This document shows positions 44,567 through 52,718 of a DNA stretch of 64,000 nucleotides, one piece after another; the first letter of the stretch is position 1, and each line of letters opens with the position of its first letter. Both the position numbers and the translations under genes were made by a program. The stretch is from Hallerella sp963660435 (lineage in GTDB: Bacteria; Fibrobacterota; Fibrobacteria; Fibrobacterales; Fibrobacteraceae). The notes beneath the pieces were generated by a model that saw nothing but the letters and a program-made list of their open reading frames with translations, was not told where the DNA came from and did no database searches. Location: contig CAVKYI010000010.1 of NCBI GenBank assembly GCA_963660435.1, positions 1-64,000 on the forward strand, given 5' to 3'.

Positions 44567-44571
44567 TCATT

Positions 44572-45042
44572 ATGCCTAATCCAATTTCACAAGAAGGTTT
44601 CGACAGGCTGATGGAGGAATGGAAACGCCTCAAGTTTGTCGAACGTCCCGAAATGCAGCGTCAGGTCGGCGCCGCCGCCGCCGAAGGCGACCGCTCCGAA
44701 AACGCAGCCTACACTTACGGCAAGATGCGTCTGCGGGATATCGACCGAAGGCTCCGCACGCTTGACAGGATTCTCGACCGCGTAAAGGTCGTAAGCACCG
44801 AAGCTCCTGCCGACGGTTCCATCCGATTTGGCGCGACCGTCTCGCTCAGGGAATCCCGGACAGGGAAAACGAGAGTCTATACGCTCGTGGGAGTTGAGGA
44901 AATCGATCCGCTCCAGGGACGCATCAGCGTGAACTCTCCCGTGGGGACAGCCCTCATCGGCAAAAGGAAGGGTGATTCCGTCGCCATCACGATTCCCCGC
45001 GGCGTCGTGGAATATTCCATCGTCGAGATTTCATACAGATGA
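44572..45042 (+). CDS. Transcription elongation factor GreA/GreB
   Basis: A 156-residue Gre factor that rescues backtracked RNA polymerase by stimulating transcript cleavage. The N-terminal coiled coil includes EGDRSENAAYTYGKMRLRDIDRRL, carrying the catalytic acidic tip (GDxSENAxY). The C-terminal FKBP-like domain includes SPVGTALIGKRKGDSV. The tip motif and the AYTYGK/RLRDID segment resemble GreB as much as GreA, so no subtype is assigned. The ATG at 44572 follows a TATATT box by 7 nt. The stop overlaps the TatD start (ATGA). Confidence 0.9.
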   Translation: MPNPISQEGFDRLMEEWKRLKFVERPEMQRQVGAAAAEGDRSENAAYTYGKMRLRDIDRRLRTLDRILDRVKVVSTEAPADGSIRFGATVSLRESRTGKTRVYTLVGVEEIDPLQGRISVNSPVGTALIGKRKGDSVAITIPRGVVEYSIVEISYR

Positions 45043-45815
45043 ACTTTGTCGATTCGCACTGTCACATGGATTCGTTCGAAGAGCGGACGGGTATCGATTT
45101 TCGGAACTGGTGGAATACCGTCAATCCGCAGCCGGACGCGATAATCCAGGTTGCCTGCGAAGAGGCGGATTTCGCCTACGCGAAGGATCTTTCCGATGAA
45201 TTTCCCGAAGTTCATGCGGCTTACGGCGTGCATCCGCTCAATGCGGATTCCTACTCCGAAGAAACGGAAAACAGGCTTCTGGAACTTTGGAAAGAAAAAA
45301 AGACGGTGGGAATCGGGGAAATCGGCCTAGACTATCATTACGAAGGCGCATCTCGCGAAAGGCAGCGCGAAGTCTTTTCGCGCCAGCTCGAAATCGGGAA
45401 GCCTTTCCGCAAGACATTCGTTCTGCACTTGCGGGAAGCGGAAGAGGATTCGCTCGACGTCCTCCGTACGGCGAATTTAAACGGATCGACGCTCCATGTG
45501 CACAGCTGCACGGCGAGCGCGGACTTTGTCGAAAACGTTCTCGCTCTCCCCGCGAGCGTCTATGTCGGCTTTACCGGGATTCTCACGTTCAAGAATGCGG
45601 AGAGCGTTCGCGAAGCGGCCGCCCGGGTTCCGCTCGAAAGGCTCCTGCTCGAAACGGACGCCCCCTACCTCGCCCCGGTTCCCTTCCGCGGAAAACCGAG
45701 CCACGCCGGAATGATTCCGCAAATCGGAGCGGTTCTCGCCCGGGTGAAAGGCGTTCCGTTCGAAATCCTGATGGACGCGGTCCGAAAGAATACGCGGGAC
45801 TGCTACGGAATCTAG
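45039..45815 (+). CDS. TatD family metal-dependent hydrolase (DNase)
   Basis: A 258-residue TIM-barrel amidohydrolase. Metal ligands are visible as DSHCHMD (HxH), GEIGLDYH (Glu), the VLHLREAEED and HVHSC histidines, and LLETDAPYLAP (Asp). TatD-type proteins have 3'-5' exonuclease activity and may act in DNA repair or RNA quality control. It is translationally coupled to gre through a 4-nt overlap. A strong terminator follows, so this is a two-gene unit. Confidence 0.9.
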   Translation: MNFVDSHCHMDSFEERTGIDFRNWWNTVNPQPDAIIQVACEEADFAYAKDLSDEFPEVHAAYGVHPLNADSYSEETENRLLELWKEKKTVGIGEIGLDYHYEGASRERQREVFSRQLEIGKPFRKTFVLHLREAEEDSLDVLRTANLNGSTLHVHSCTASADFVENVLALPASVYVGFTGILTFKNAESVREAAARVPLERLLLETDAPYLAPVPFRGKPSHAGMIPQIGAVLARVKGVPFEILMDAVRKNTRDCYGI

Positions 45816-45839
45816 GATCTAGAGGCAGAATCATCGAAC

Positions 45840-45870
45840 CGTTGTCCGCGGACAACGATTTTCCTTTTTC
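45840..45870 (+). terminator. Terminator of the gre-tatD unit
   Basis: CGTTGTCC-GC-GGACAACG is a near-perfect GC-rich hairpin, followed by ATTTTCCTTTTTC, about 25 nt after the tatD stop. Confidence 0.8.
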
Positions 45871-45896
45871 ATAGTCCCCCGCCTGTTTCGACAATT

Positions 45897-45904
45897 TAAT
45901 TTTC
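45897..45904 (+). promoter_or_regulatory. Candidate -7 box (TAATTTTC) of the pectate lyase gene
   Basis: It is similar to TAnnTTTG and gives a ~22-nt leader containing GGAGAAGAAGAG before the ATG at 45932. Confidence 0.4.
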
Positions 45905-45931
45905 TGCCTACGGATTATGGAGAAGAAGAGT

Positions 45932-48325
45932 ATGAAATATTTTGCGCTTTTGATATTGGGGATGTTTCTCGCCAGCGCCCAGGCGCTTACCGTCACCCAG
46001 TCGGGCGGACATTTCGAAACGGCTTACGCCAAATGGTCTCCCGTCAGCGGAGCGACCGGCTACAACGTCTATCTCGACGGGGCGAAAATTCACGACCCGC
46101 TAATCCGATCCTACGGTTCCTACGTCCGGGCGGACATTCCCGGACTTTCCGCGGGAACCCACACGATCAAAGTCGTTTCCGTTTCGTCCGGCGTCGAAGG
46201 AGAATCCGCTACGGCAACCGTGTCGGTCAAGCCCCACGACAGGTCGGGATTCGCATTCCTCGGCGGAAAGCTTCCCGGTGCCTACAAGGCTGACGGAACG
46301 CTCAAGGACGGCGCCCTGGTCGTCTATGTAACGGAAAACACGAAGAACGACGTTGCGCTCGACATAAAGACGGACTCCAAAGGCGGCACGACAACATGCC
46401 AAGGCTTTCAGGGCATCCTGAACTGCATGAAGAAAGGCTACGAGACAAGACCCGTCGCCATTCGGCTTGTCGGAAACATCACGGATCCCGATCTGCTTGT
46501 CGATGGAGACATTCTCGTCGATCTCAACTCTTCGGAAAGCAGCCATCTCACCATCGAAGGAATCGGCGAGGACGCTACGGCAAACGGCTGGGGAATACGG
46601 CTCAAGAACGCAAGCAACGTCGAAATCCGGAATCTCGGCGTGATGAACGTCGATAGCAAGGAAGGCGACGACATCGGACTCCAGCAGAACACGAGCTACA
46701 TCTGGATTCACAACAACGACTTTTTCTATGGCCATGCGGGAAGCGATGGGGACCAGCTCAAGGGAGACGGCGCGCTCGACTGCAAGCTCTCAAGATACGT
46801 CACGTTTTCCTACAACCACTTTTTCGACACGGGAAAGAGCAATCTTCTGGGCCTATCGGAAAATGTTTACAGCTACGATGCGACCGACTACTACATAACC
46901 TACCATCACAACTGGTATGACCATTCCGATTCCAGGCATCCGCGGGTACGGTTCTACAATGCGCACGTCTATAACAACTACTACGACGGAATTTCCAAGT
47001 ATGGCGCCGGATCGACGCTTGGCTCGTCCGTGTTCATGGAAGGAAACTATTTCCGCAACTGCAAATACCCGATGCTCACCTCGATGCAGGGAACGGACCT
47101 CTATGCGGGAACTTCGAAATCTTCGACGGGCAACGCGATATTCAGGAAGGAAGCGGGCGGAACGATCAAGGCGTTCGACAACTACATGACCGGAAGCTAC
47201 ACGTTCATTCCATACGGCGCGACAAGCTACACGAACAAGGGTTCGACCGTTTCCGCAAGCGACATGGGAATCAACACGGCGACGGATTTCGACGCCTACG
47301 TGGTTACGAAGAAGTCCGACAAGGTGCCGACGAGCGTCAAGTCCAAGTCCGGAAGCCACTATTACAGCAACTTCGACACCGACGAAAGCAAGATGTATTC
47401 CTACACGGCAGAGACTCCCGAAGCGGCGAAAGCGACGGTTCTCTCCTATGCGGGCCGCGTTGGCGGCGGAGATTTCAAGTGGACATTCGACAATTCGAGC
47501 GATGATGCATCGTCCGACGTAAACACGGCGCTAAAAAGCGCGCTGACATCCTATGTCACGACATTGAAAGCCATCCAGGGCGAAGGGGAATTCGTCGCTG
47601 AGCCAACTTCGAGCAGCTCCCTCGTTTCGAGTTCCAGTTCTGCGCAAGGCTCTTCGAGTTCTTCGGGCATCGTCGATTCGAGTTCTTCGGCGATTTCCAG
47701 TTCTTCTTCGTCGAATTTTTCGAATGCGCCGCTTCCGATTCGGGGCGACGTGACGCTCAACTTTACAAGGGACGGAAAGGAAAGCCCCAACTTCCTCGTA
47801 TCGGGAAACCTTTCTTCCGCCAAGGGATCTATCGAGGTCGGCGGAGAAACGCTCACCCAGTGTCTCAAGATGGAAAGTTCCACGGCGGTTTCCTTTACTC
47901 TCGAAATTTTCGCGACAGTGACGCTCTACCTGGACGACGGGTTTTCAAAAAGCATCAAGATCGATGGAAAAGCCTATACGGCAACGGACGGAAAAGTGAC
48001 CGTTTCGCTCGAAAGCGGAAGCCACACGGTAAGCAAGGGAGACGCGGCAAATCTCTTCCTTGTCAATGTTCTGGCGGAAAAGACGGAAGCCATCCTGACG
48101 CTCGGGAAAAGCGAACCGAGAATCTCGTTCGATAGGCTCTCGAAAAGCATCCTGGTAGAGAGTTCCCGTGTACAGCGTGTCGAAATCGTTCGGCTTGACG
48201 GTACGATTCTTTGCCACGCCGAAAACATCAAGCGCATTCCGATGAACGCCTATCCGAGTGGGGTCTATCTGGTTCGCGCGAAAACCGGCGACGGAACCCT
48301 GACGCGGAAAATCCTTGTCGAATAG
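45932..48325 (+). CDS. Secreted pectate lyase (polysaccharide lyase family 1) with FN3-like, poly-Ser and C-terminal sorting regions
   Basis: A 797-residue multidomain enzyme that cleaves de-esterified pectin by beta-elimination. It has a signal peptide MKYFALLILGMFLASAQA. An FN3-like domain covers ~20-105 (AKWSPVSGATGYNVYLDG). The PL1 parallel beta-helix covers ~108-540, with IWIHNNDFFYGHAGSDGDQL, the DGALDCK Asp of the Ca2+ site and the RHPRVR arginine motif (R335, R340) for catalysis. A poly-Ser linker lies at ~555-595. A small beta domain follows (~600-710). The C-terminus (VYLVRAKTGDGTLTRKILVE) resembles type IX secretion sorting domains. ATG 45932 was chosen because it opens the signal peptide; an ATG 15 nt upstream is possible. 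Confidence 0.92.
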   Translation: MKYFALLILGMFLASAQALTVTQSGGHFETAYAKWSPVSGATGYNVYLDGAKIHDPLIRSYGSYVRADIPGLSAGTHTIKVVSVSSGVEGESATATVSVKPHDRSGFAFLGGKLPGAYKADGTLKDGALVVYVTENTKNDVALDIKTDSKGGTTTCQGFQGILNCMKKGYETRPVAIRLVGNITDPDLLVDGDILVDLNSSESSHLTIEGIGEDATANGWGIRLKNASNVEIRNLGVMNVDSKEGDDIGLQQNTSYIWIHNNDFFYGHAGSDGDQLKGDGALDCKLSRYVTFSYNHFFDTGKSNLLGLSENVYSYDATDYYITYHHNWYDHSDSRHPRVRFYNAHVYNNYYDGISKYGAGSTLGSSVFMEGNYFRNCKYPMLTSMQGTDLYAGTSKSSTGNAIFRKEAGGTIKAFDNYMTGSYTFIPYGATSYTNKGSTVSASDMGINTATDFDAYVVTKKSDKVPTSVKSKSGSHYYSNFDTDESKMYSYTAETPEAAKATVLSYAGRVGGGDFKWTFDNSSDDASSDVNTALKSALTSYVTTLKAIQGEGEFVAEPTSSSSLVSSSSSAQGSSSSSGIVDSSSSAISSSSSSNFSNAPLPIRGDVTLNFTRDGKESPNFLVSGNLSSAKGSIEVGGETLTQCLKMESSTAVSFTLEIFATVTLYLDDGFSKSIKIDGKAYTATDGKVTVSLESGSHTVSKGDAANLFLVNVLAEKTEAILTLGKSEPRISFDRLSKSILVESSRVQRVEIVRLDGTILCHAENIKRIPMNAYPSGVYLVRAKTGDGTLTRKILVE

Positions 48326-48347
48326 TTCATCCCTCTCCAACATTTTC

Positions 48348-48355
48348 TATTTTTG
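48348..48355 (+). promoter_or_regulatory. Candidate -7 box (TATTTTTG) of leuB
   Basis: This is a full TAnnTTTG match. It gives a ~20-nt leader that contains AGAGG 7 nt before the leuB ATG. Confidence 0.45.
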
Positions 48356-48381
48356 GGTCGCTTCAAAAATAGAGGTTTTCC

Positions 48382-49467
48382 ATGAGCAAGAATTACAAGA
48401 TTGCCGTTCTCCCGGGCGACGGAATCGGACCGGAAGTGATGAAAGAGGCCGTACGCGTTCTCGACGCCGTGGCGGACAAGTTTGGGTTTTCGACCGAAAA
48501 GGAATGGGCGGACGTGGGCGGAATCGCTTACGACCACTTCCAGAATCCGCTGCCGGAAAGCACGCTCAAGACGGGCGAAGCGTCCGACGCGATTCTCTTC
48601 GGATCGGTCGGAGGTCCCAAGTGGGAATCCCTGCCGCCGAATCTCCAGCCGGAACGCGGTGCGCTTCTCCCCCTTCGCAAGCACTTCAAGCTTTTCTGCA
48701 ATCTCCGCCCGGCCCGCGTCTATAAGGAACTCGCACCGGCCTGCCCGCTTCGAGCGGATATTGTCGGCGACGGTTTCAACATTCTGACCGTCCGCGAACT
48801 CACGGGCGACGTCTATTTTGGACAGCCCAAGGGTCGCGAAGGCTCGGGCAAGGACGAAATCGGTTTCGATACGATGAAGTACAGCCGCTACGAAGTGGAA
48901 CGCATCGCGCGCTTCGCGTTCGAGGCGGCCCGTCTCCGCAAGAAGAAGGTGGCGAGCATCGACAAGGCGAACGTTCTCACGACGAGCGTCTTCTGGCGCG
49001 AAATCGTCAAGGAAATCGCCAAGGATTATCCGGACGTGGAACTGGAACATCTCTACGTCGATAACGCCGCGATGCAGCTGCTCCGCCGTCCGCGCGAGTT
49101 CGACGTTCTTCTCTGCCCGAACCTCTTTGGCGACATTCTCACCGACGAATGCGCGATGCTCACCGGTTCCATGGGACTTCTCCCGTCGGCATCCATCGCG
49201 GAAGGATCGTTCGGTCTCTATGAACCGGCAGGCGGCTCCGCTCCGGACATCGCGGGCAAGGGCATCGCGAACCCGCTCGCCCAGATTCTTTCCGTCGCCT
49301 TGATGCTCCGCTATTCCTTCAAGGAAGAAGAAGCCGCCAGGGCTATCGAAACCGCGGTCGAAAAGACGATCAGCGCGGGCTTCCGCACCGGCGAAATCTG
49401 GAAGGAAGGCGACACGAAGGTCGGCACGACCGGCATGGGAGACGCGGTCCTTTCCTTTATCAAGTAA
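48382..49467 (+). CDS. leuB: 3-isopropylmalate dehydrogenase
   Basis: A 361-residue NAD-dependent enzyme that oxidises and decarboxylates 3-isopropylmalate in leucine synthesis. It has GDGIGPEVM at the N-terminus, LLPLRKHFKLFCNLRPARVY, and NILTVRELTGDVYFGQPKGR, which separates LeuB from isocitrate and tartrate dehydrogenases. It also has SIDKANVL, TNLFGDIL-like PNLFGDILTDE and GSAPDIAGKGIANP. No other leu genes are adjacent. Own promoter and terminator. Confidence 0.96.
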   Translation: MSKNYKIAVLPGDGIGPEVMKEAVRVLDAVADKFGFSTEKEWADVGGIAYDHFQNPLPESTLKTGEASDAILFGSVGGPKWESLPPNLQPERGALLPLRKHFKLFCNLRPARVYKELAPACPLRADIVGDGFNILTVRELTGDVYFGQPKGREGSGKDEIGFDTMKYSRYEVERIARFAFEAARLRKKKVASIDKANVLTTSVFWREIVKEIAKDYPDVELEHLYVDNAAMQLLRRPREFDVLLCPNLFGDILTDECAMLTGSMGLLPSASIAEGSFGLYEPAGGSAPDIAGKGIANPLAQILSVALMLRYSFKEEEAARAIETAVEKTISAGFRTGEIWKEGDTKVGTTGMGDAVLSFIK

Positions 49468-49490
49468 GAGTCCGGCCTTCTCGCGAAAAA

Positions 49491-49516
49491 AGCCTCGGTT
49501 TTCCGGGGCTTTTCGC
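49491..49516 (+). terminator. Bidirectional terminator between leuB and the FISUMP lipoprotein
   Basis: AGCCTCGG pairs with CCGGGGCT (one wobble) and is flanked by an A run before and T-rich sequence after. It could serve the convergent genes on both sides. Confidence 0.8.
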
Positions 49517-49535
49517 TTTTAATGTCGAAAATCCG

Positions 49536-50912
49536 TCAGTCCCTGACGCAACGGATAGAAAACGCATTGCGCTTAAAGAGAATAGTCATGTTCAGAAAAT
49601 TGTAGCCATAGGAAAGATCCAGGTAGTAAGCCTTTTCATTTTCGTTCTCCGTAGAGCTCCAGAATCTCGCGGACTCGAGAATATTCCAGAATTTATCGAT
49701 GCGGTAGCCCGCAGGGAGCGTGCCGAAGCCGAAAGCGTCCGAGCCGTTGCCATCGTCATCCCATCCGCTTGTCGATTTCAGCGCATAGCCGGCGAAATCT
49801 TCGCCGCCTGTCGTATTGTCCGCGACATAAGCCGCAAGCGTTTTCCATTCCTCGAGGCTCGGCAAGTGCCAGCCTTCCGGACACACCCCCTGCACCGTTC
49901 CGCTCGCGGAACACATTGTCTTGTAGCCGCAGTCCTTGCCATCTTCGGAGAATATGGCGACCGAGTCCATCGCCGCCGCCCACGTGTAAAGGCGACCGTA
50001 CTTTTCGCAATATTCCGCCGAATCGTTATAACAGAAACTTGAAGAATCCAGATCCTCCGTTTTCTGCGTATAGGCGTAATTCAGGTTTTCCGCCATCCAG
50101 ACTTGCTCGCCGATTTTTACCGCCAGATAGTTCTGCCCGTCACGCGAATCCTTGAATTCGAAGCCGTAGATTCCGTCGATGCATGCGTATCCCGAATCCG
50201 GAACGAAAGTCTTTCCGCCGCACTGTTCATAGACGGATTCTTCGTAGCAGAACTGGCTATCTGGACTGTAGGCCTTTTCTCCGCAGGAATAAAGGGAATC
50301 TTCCAGGCAGAACGCCTTTTCCGGATCGTAGGTCTTTCCGTTGCAGAACGCCTTGTACAAGGTAATCGAATCTTCGCCGCAAATCTGTGAAACGGTGCCG
50401 TCGCCGTTGTCGGTCAGGGTGCAGCCGTTTCCGTTCGCCCCGTCAAGGATAACGCCGACCGAGTCTTCCCCGCAGACGACCTTGTAGCCGGCCCCGTCGG
50501 AAAGAGGTTCCACCGTACACGAAACGCCGTTTTCTCCGGCTTCGCCCTTTTCGCCGGTATTACCGTCCGAACCGTTTTCTCCGTTCCTGACGACACCGAC
50601 CGAATCTTCCCCGCAGATGATTTTATATCCCGAGCTGTCGGAAAGCGCTTCCACGAGGCAGGACTTGCTGTCGGAAGAAAGCGGCGCCCAGCCCGAATTC
50701 GCGCAGACGTAGGCAGTGTTTTCGTCCGAGGCGAAGACGGTCTTGCCAAGGGTCGAGGAATCGCAAGTTCCGAGCGAATCCGCGGACGCCACGATCTCCA
50801 TGCCGGAAACTTCGTTTGTCACGTTCGTGACCTTGGTGACATCGTCGCCACAGGCGGAAAGAAGAACGCTGCACACAACTGCAGGCAGGGAAACGATAAA
50901 TAGCCTTTTCAT
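49536..50912 (-). CDS. FISUMP-domain lipoprotein (Fibrobacter succinogenes major paralogous domain)
   Basis: A 458-residue lipoprotein (MKRLFIVSLPAVVCSVLLSAC, lipobox LSAC). The N-terminal half contains repeated motifs (CLVEALSDSSGYKIICGEDS, CTVEPLSDGAGYKVVCGEDS) separated by a short collagen-like Gly-x-y run (GEKGEAGENG). A Cys-rich section follows. Residues ~250-458 form the FISUMP domain, with WMAENLNYAY, CYNDSAEYCEKYGRLYTWAAAM, CPEGWHLPSLEEWKTL, AGYALKSTSGW, FWSSTENENEKAYYLDL and a final SIRCVRD. This family is expanded in Fibrobacter, with unknown surface function. The ATG at 50912 begins the lipoprotein signal and has GAGGA upstream; the longer reading frame lacks one. Confidence 0.92.
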   Translation of the reverse strand: MKRLFIVSLPAVVCSVLLSACGDDVTKVTNVTNEVSGMEIVASADSLGTCDSSTLGKTVFASDENTAYVCANSGWAPLSSDSKSCLVEALSDSSGYKIICGEDSVGVVRNGENGSDGNTGEKGEAGENGVSCTVEPLSDGAGYKVVCGEDSVGVILDGANGNGCTLTDNGDGTVSQICGEDSITLYKAFCNGKTYDPEKAFCLEDSLYSCGEKAYSPDSQFCYEESVYEQCGGKTFVPDSGYACIDGIYGFEFKDSRDGQNYLAVKIGEQVWMAENLNYAYTQKTEDLDSSSFCYNDSAEYCEKYGRLYTWAAAMDSVAIFSEDGKDCGYKTMCSASGTVQGVCPEGWHLPSLEEWKTLAAYVADNTTGGEDFAGYALKSTSGWDDDGNGSDAFGFGTLPAGYRIDKFWNILESARFWSSTENENEKAYYLDLSYGYNFLNMTILFKRNAFSIRCVRD

Positions 50913-50987
50913 GTGGATTCCTCGCAAAGAGAAAGATTGTTTATTTTTGTTTACAACGATAGAAAAATCAGAGCTTGACTGAGAGTG

Positions 50988-51085
50988 CTTAGAGCTTAGA
51001 AAAGCGAAGCGATCTTCTTTCTCAACTTTTCTCACTCAACTCTCCACACTTCACTCTCATCTAAGTTCCAAGTACTAAGCTCTGA
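50988..51085. repeat. Composite intergenic repeat, left copy
   Basis: AGAGCTTAGA ... AAAGCG ... CTAAGTTC ... CTAAGCTCTGAC is a loosely inverted arrangement. A related arrangement occurs at about 53149-53242, on the other side of the alr region. Similarity was judged by eye and is imperfect. The middle holds CTC-rich simple sequence. Confidence 0.45.
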
Positions 51086-51087
51086 CC

Positions 51088-51164
51088 ATGGATCCTACCT
51101 GCCTGACCGCAGCAGGCGGGCCTGTCGGCAGACAGGTCGGTCGCAAGCTCCCTCCAGGATGACG
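51088..51164 (-). repeat. Intergenic repeat copy A with nested palindromic insert
   Basis: On the minus strand it reads GTCATCCTGGAGGGAGC ... then a hairpin-rich insert (GACCTGTCTGCCGACAGG and CCTGCTGCGGTCAGG) ... then TAGGATCCAT. The first ~51 bp on the plus strand (from ATGGATCCTACC) are identical to copy C. Compared with copy B, the ~40-bp palindromic segment looks like an insertion into a shorter element. Confidence 0.7.
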
Positions 51165-51210
51165 ATGTAACGAAACAGCCGTTCAACGTAACGAACCTTT
51201 ACCGCCTACC

Positions 51211-51248
51211 GTCATTCTGGAGGCTCTGAAAGAGCCGATAGAATCCAT
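51211..51248 (+). repeat. Intergenic repeat copy B, short form without insert
   Basis: GTCATTCTGGAGGCTCTGAAAGAGCCGATAGAATCCAT has the same ends as copies A and C (GTCATyCTGGAGG ... GATAGrATCCAT-like), in opposite orientation and without the palindromic segment. GGCTCTgaaAGAGCC forms a small hairpin in the middle. Confidence 0.65.
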
Positions 51249-51258
51249 TCCGAGCATT

Positions 51259-51335
51259 ATGGATCCTACCTGCCTGACCGCAGCAGGCGGGCCTGTCGGC
51301 AGACAGGTCAGTCGCGGAGCTCCCTCCAGGATGAC
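51259..51335 (-). repeat. Intergenic repeat copy C with nested palindromic insert
   Basis: It is nearly identical to copy A over its whole length, in the same orientation. It is followed by ~50 bp (AACAAGCCTTTACAGG ... ACGAACACTCCACTCT) that recur after copy D at 53259-53306. Confidence 0.7.
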
Positions 51336-51437
51336 TGCTTATCGAACAAGCCTTTACAGGTCCGCAAAACGAACACTCCACTCTAAACTCTCCACGCTCA
51401 ACCCTCGGTTCTGCCCCCGCATCTCCATTTCAAAATC

Positions 51438-51445
51438 TATATTTC
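51438..51445 (+). promoter_or_regulatory. Candidate -7 box (TATATTTC) of alr
   Basis: The TATATT core ends 6 nt before the alr ATG, and no Shine-Dalgarno sequence is present. The spacing is identical to that at hslO. The 537 bp between the FISUMP gene and alr otherwise hold only repeats. Confidence 0.45.
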
Positions 51446-51449
51446 TGCC

Positions 51450-52703
51450 ATGAATTTGCCATCACTCCCTCCCGATTTAAAGAACATCACGCGCCCGAAC
51501 TGGATAGAAATCAACCTGGACGCTCTCAAAAGCAACATCCAATTCGTCAGAAAGTCCATTCCCAAAAATACGAAGATCCTTTTGCCGGTCAAGGCCGACA
51601 GCTATGGACACGGATCGCTCGCCTGTTCCTTTGCTGCAAAATACAGCGGTGCGGACTTCTTGGGCGTCGCGCACCTTTCGGAAGGAATGCTTCTTCGCCA
51701 ATACGGCATGGATTTGGACATTCTCGTTCTCGGGCCGTGCATTCCTGCCGACTTTCCCTATCTCGTGGAATTTCGTCTCGCGTCCGCGCTTTCGGACCTG
51801 AAAACGGCCAAGGCTTTCGACAGATACCTCGAAGAGACCGGCCTATCCGCAAAGGCGCATCTCGCTATAAACACGGGGATGCACCGCTACGGCGTTCGCT
51901 TTGACGACTTTGACGCTATTCGCGAAATACTCACGCTTAGACATCTTGAAGTCGAAGGCATGTTCACTCACCTCGCAACGGCAGACATGCTCGACCGGGA
52001 ATCCAACGCGAGCACCCAACGCCAAATCGACCGATTCGCAAATCTCGTGGAACTCCTCGCAAACGAGGGAATCCGTCCGAAGCTCTGCCACTGCTCTAGC
52101 TCCGCAGGAACACTGCGTCATCCCGAAAGCCATTTCGACATGGTGCGTCCGGGCCTTGTCCTCTACGGTTACAACCCGATGGGCGCGACGCCTCCCGAAG
52201 GCTTCGAATATCCGGAACTGAAGCCCGTGATGACTATTAAATCGACAATCCGCACCATTCACGAGGTTCCCACGGGAGAAGCGGTTTCCTATGGGCAATA
52301 CTGGGTCGCCCAGCAGCCGACGAAGGTTGCGACTATCGCCATCGGCTATGGAGACGGTTACCTGCGCGGTGAATACAATAACGGGCACGTTCTTATCCGT
52401 AACCAGCTCTGTCCCATCCTCGGGCGCGTGTGCATGGACGCTACGATGGTCGATGTGAGCCGCATCCCGGACGTTCAAATCGGAGAAACGGTCGATGTCG
52501 TCGATGGCGCGGCCGATCCGCGCATTTCCATGGAATCCGTCGCCGAAGCGCACCACACGATTCCCTATGAAATCACGAGTCGCGTCGCGCGCCGCCTTTA
52601 CCGCAAATACATCTGGAAAAATCGCGTCATCCGCTGGGACGATCTGAAGGAGGAACTTCATATTCCGCCGTTTTCCCAGTATCCCTTCCGCGCGAAAGCC
52701 TGA
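51450..52703 (+). CDS. alr: Alanine racemase
   Basis: A 417-residue PLP enzyme that makes D-alanine for peptidoglycan. The PLP-binding Lys is in LLPVKADSYGHGS near the N-terminus, and the catalytic Tyr region is present as GYGDGYLRG. MHRYGVRFDDF, THLATAD, HCSSSAGTLR, GLVLYGYNP and GRVCMDATMVDVS are further family motifs. The length is slightly above the usual ~370, with a C-terminal extension (KYIWKNRVIRWDDLKEEL). It is isolated from cell-wall genes and flanked by repeat-rich DNA. Confidence 0.95.
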   Translation: MNLPSLPPDLKNITRPNWIEINLDALKSNIQFVRKSIPKNTKILLPVKADSYGHGSLACSFAAKYSGADFLGVAHLSEGMLLRQYGMDLDILVLGPCIPADFPYLVEFRLASALSDLKTAKAFDRYLEETGLSAKAHLAINTGMHRYGVRFDDFDAIREILTLRHLEVEGMFTHLATADMLDRESNASTQRQIDRFANLVELLANEGIRPKLCHCSSSAGTLRHPESHFDMVRPGLVLYGYNPMGATPPEGFEYPELKPVMTIKSTIRTIHEVPTGEAVSYGQYWVAQQPTKVATIAIGYGDGYLRGEYNNGHVLIRNQLCPILGRVCMDATMVDVSRIPDVQIGETVDVVDGAADPRISMESVAEAHHTIPYEITSRVARRLYRKYIWKNRVIRWDDLKEELHIPPFSQYPFRAKA

Positions 52704-52718
52704 TTCCCTTTGCGCAAG

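Noticed and set aside
51088..51335. Possible small CRISPR array because of repeated ~50-bp units
   Set aside because: There are only two long copies, spaced by about 120 bp, with palindromic interiors and no regular spacers or cas genes. They are intergenic repeats.
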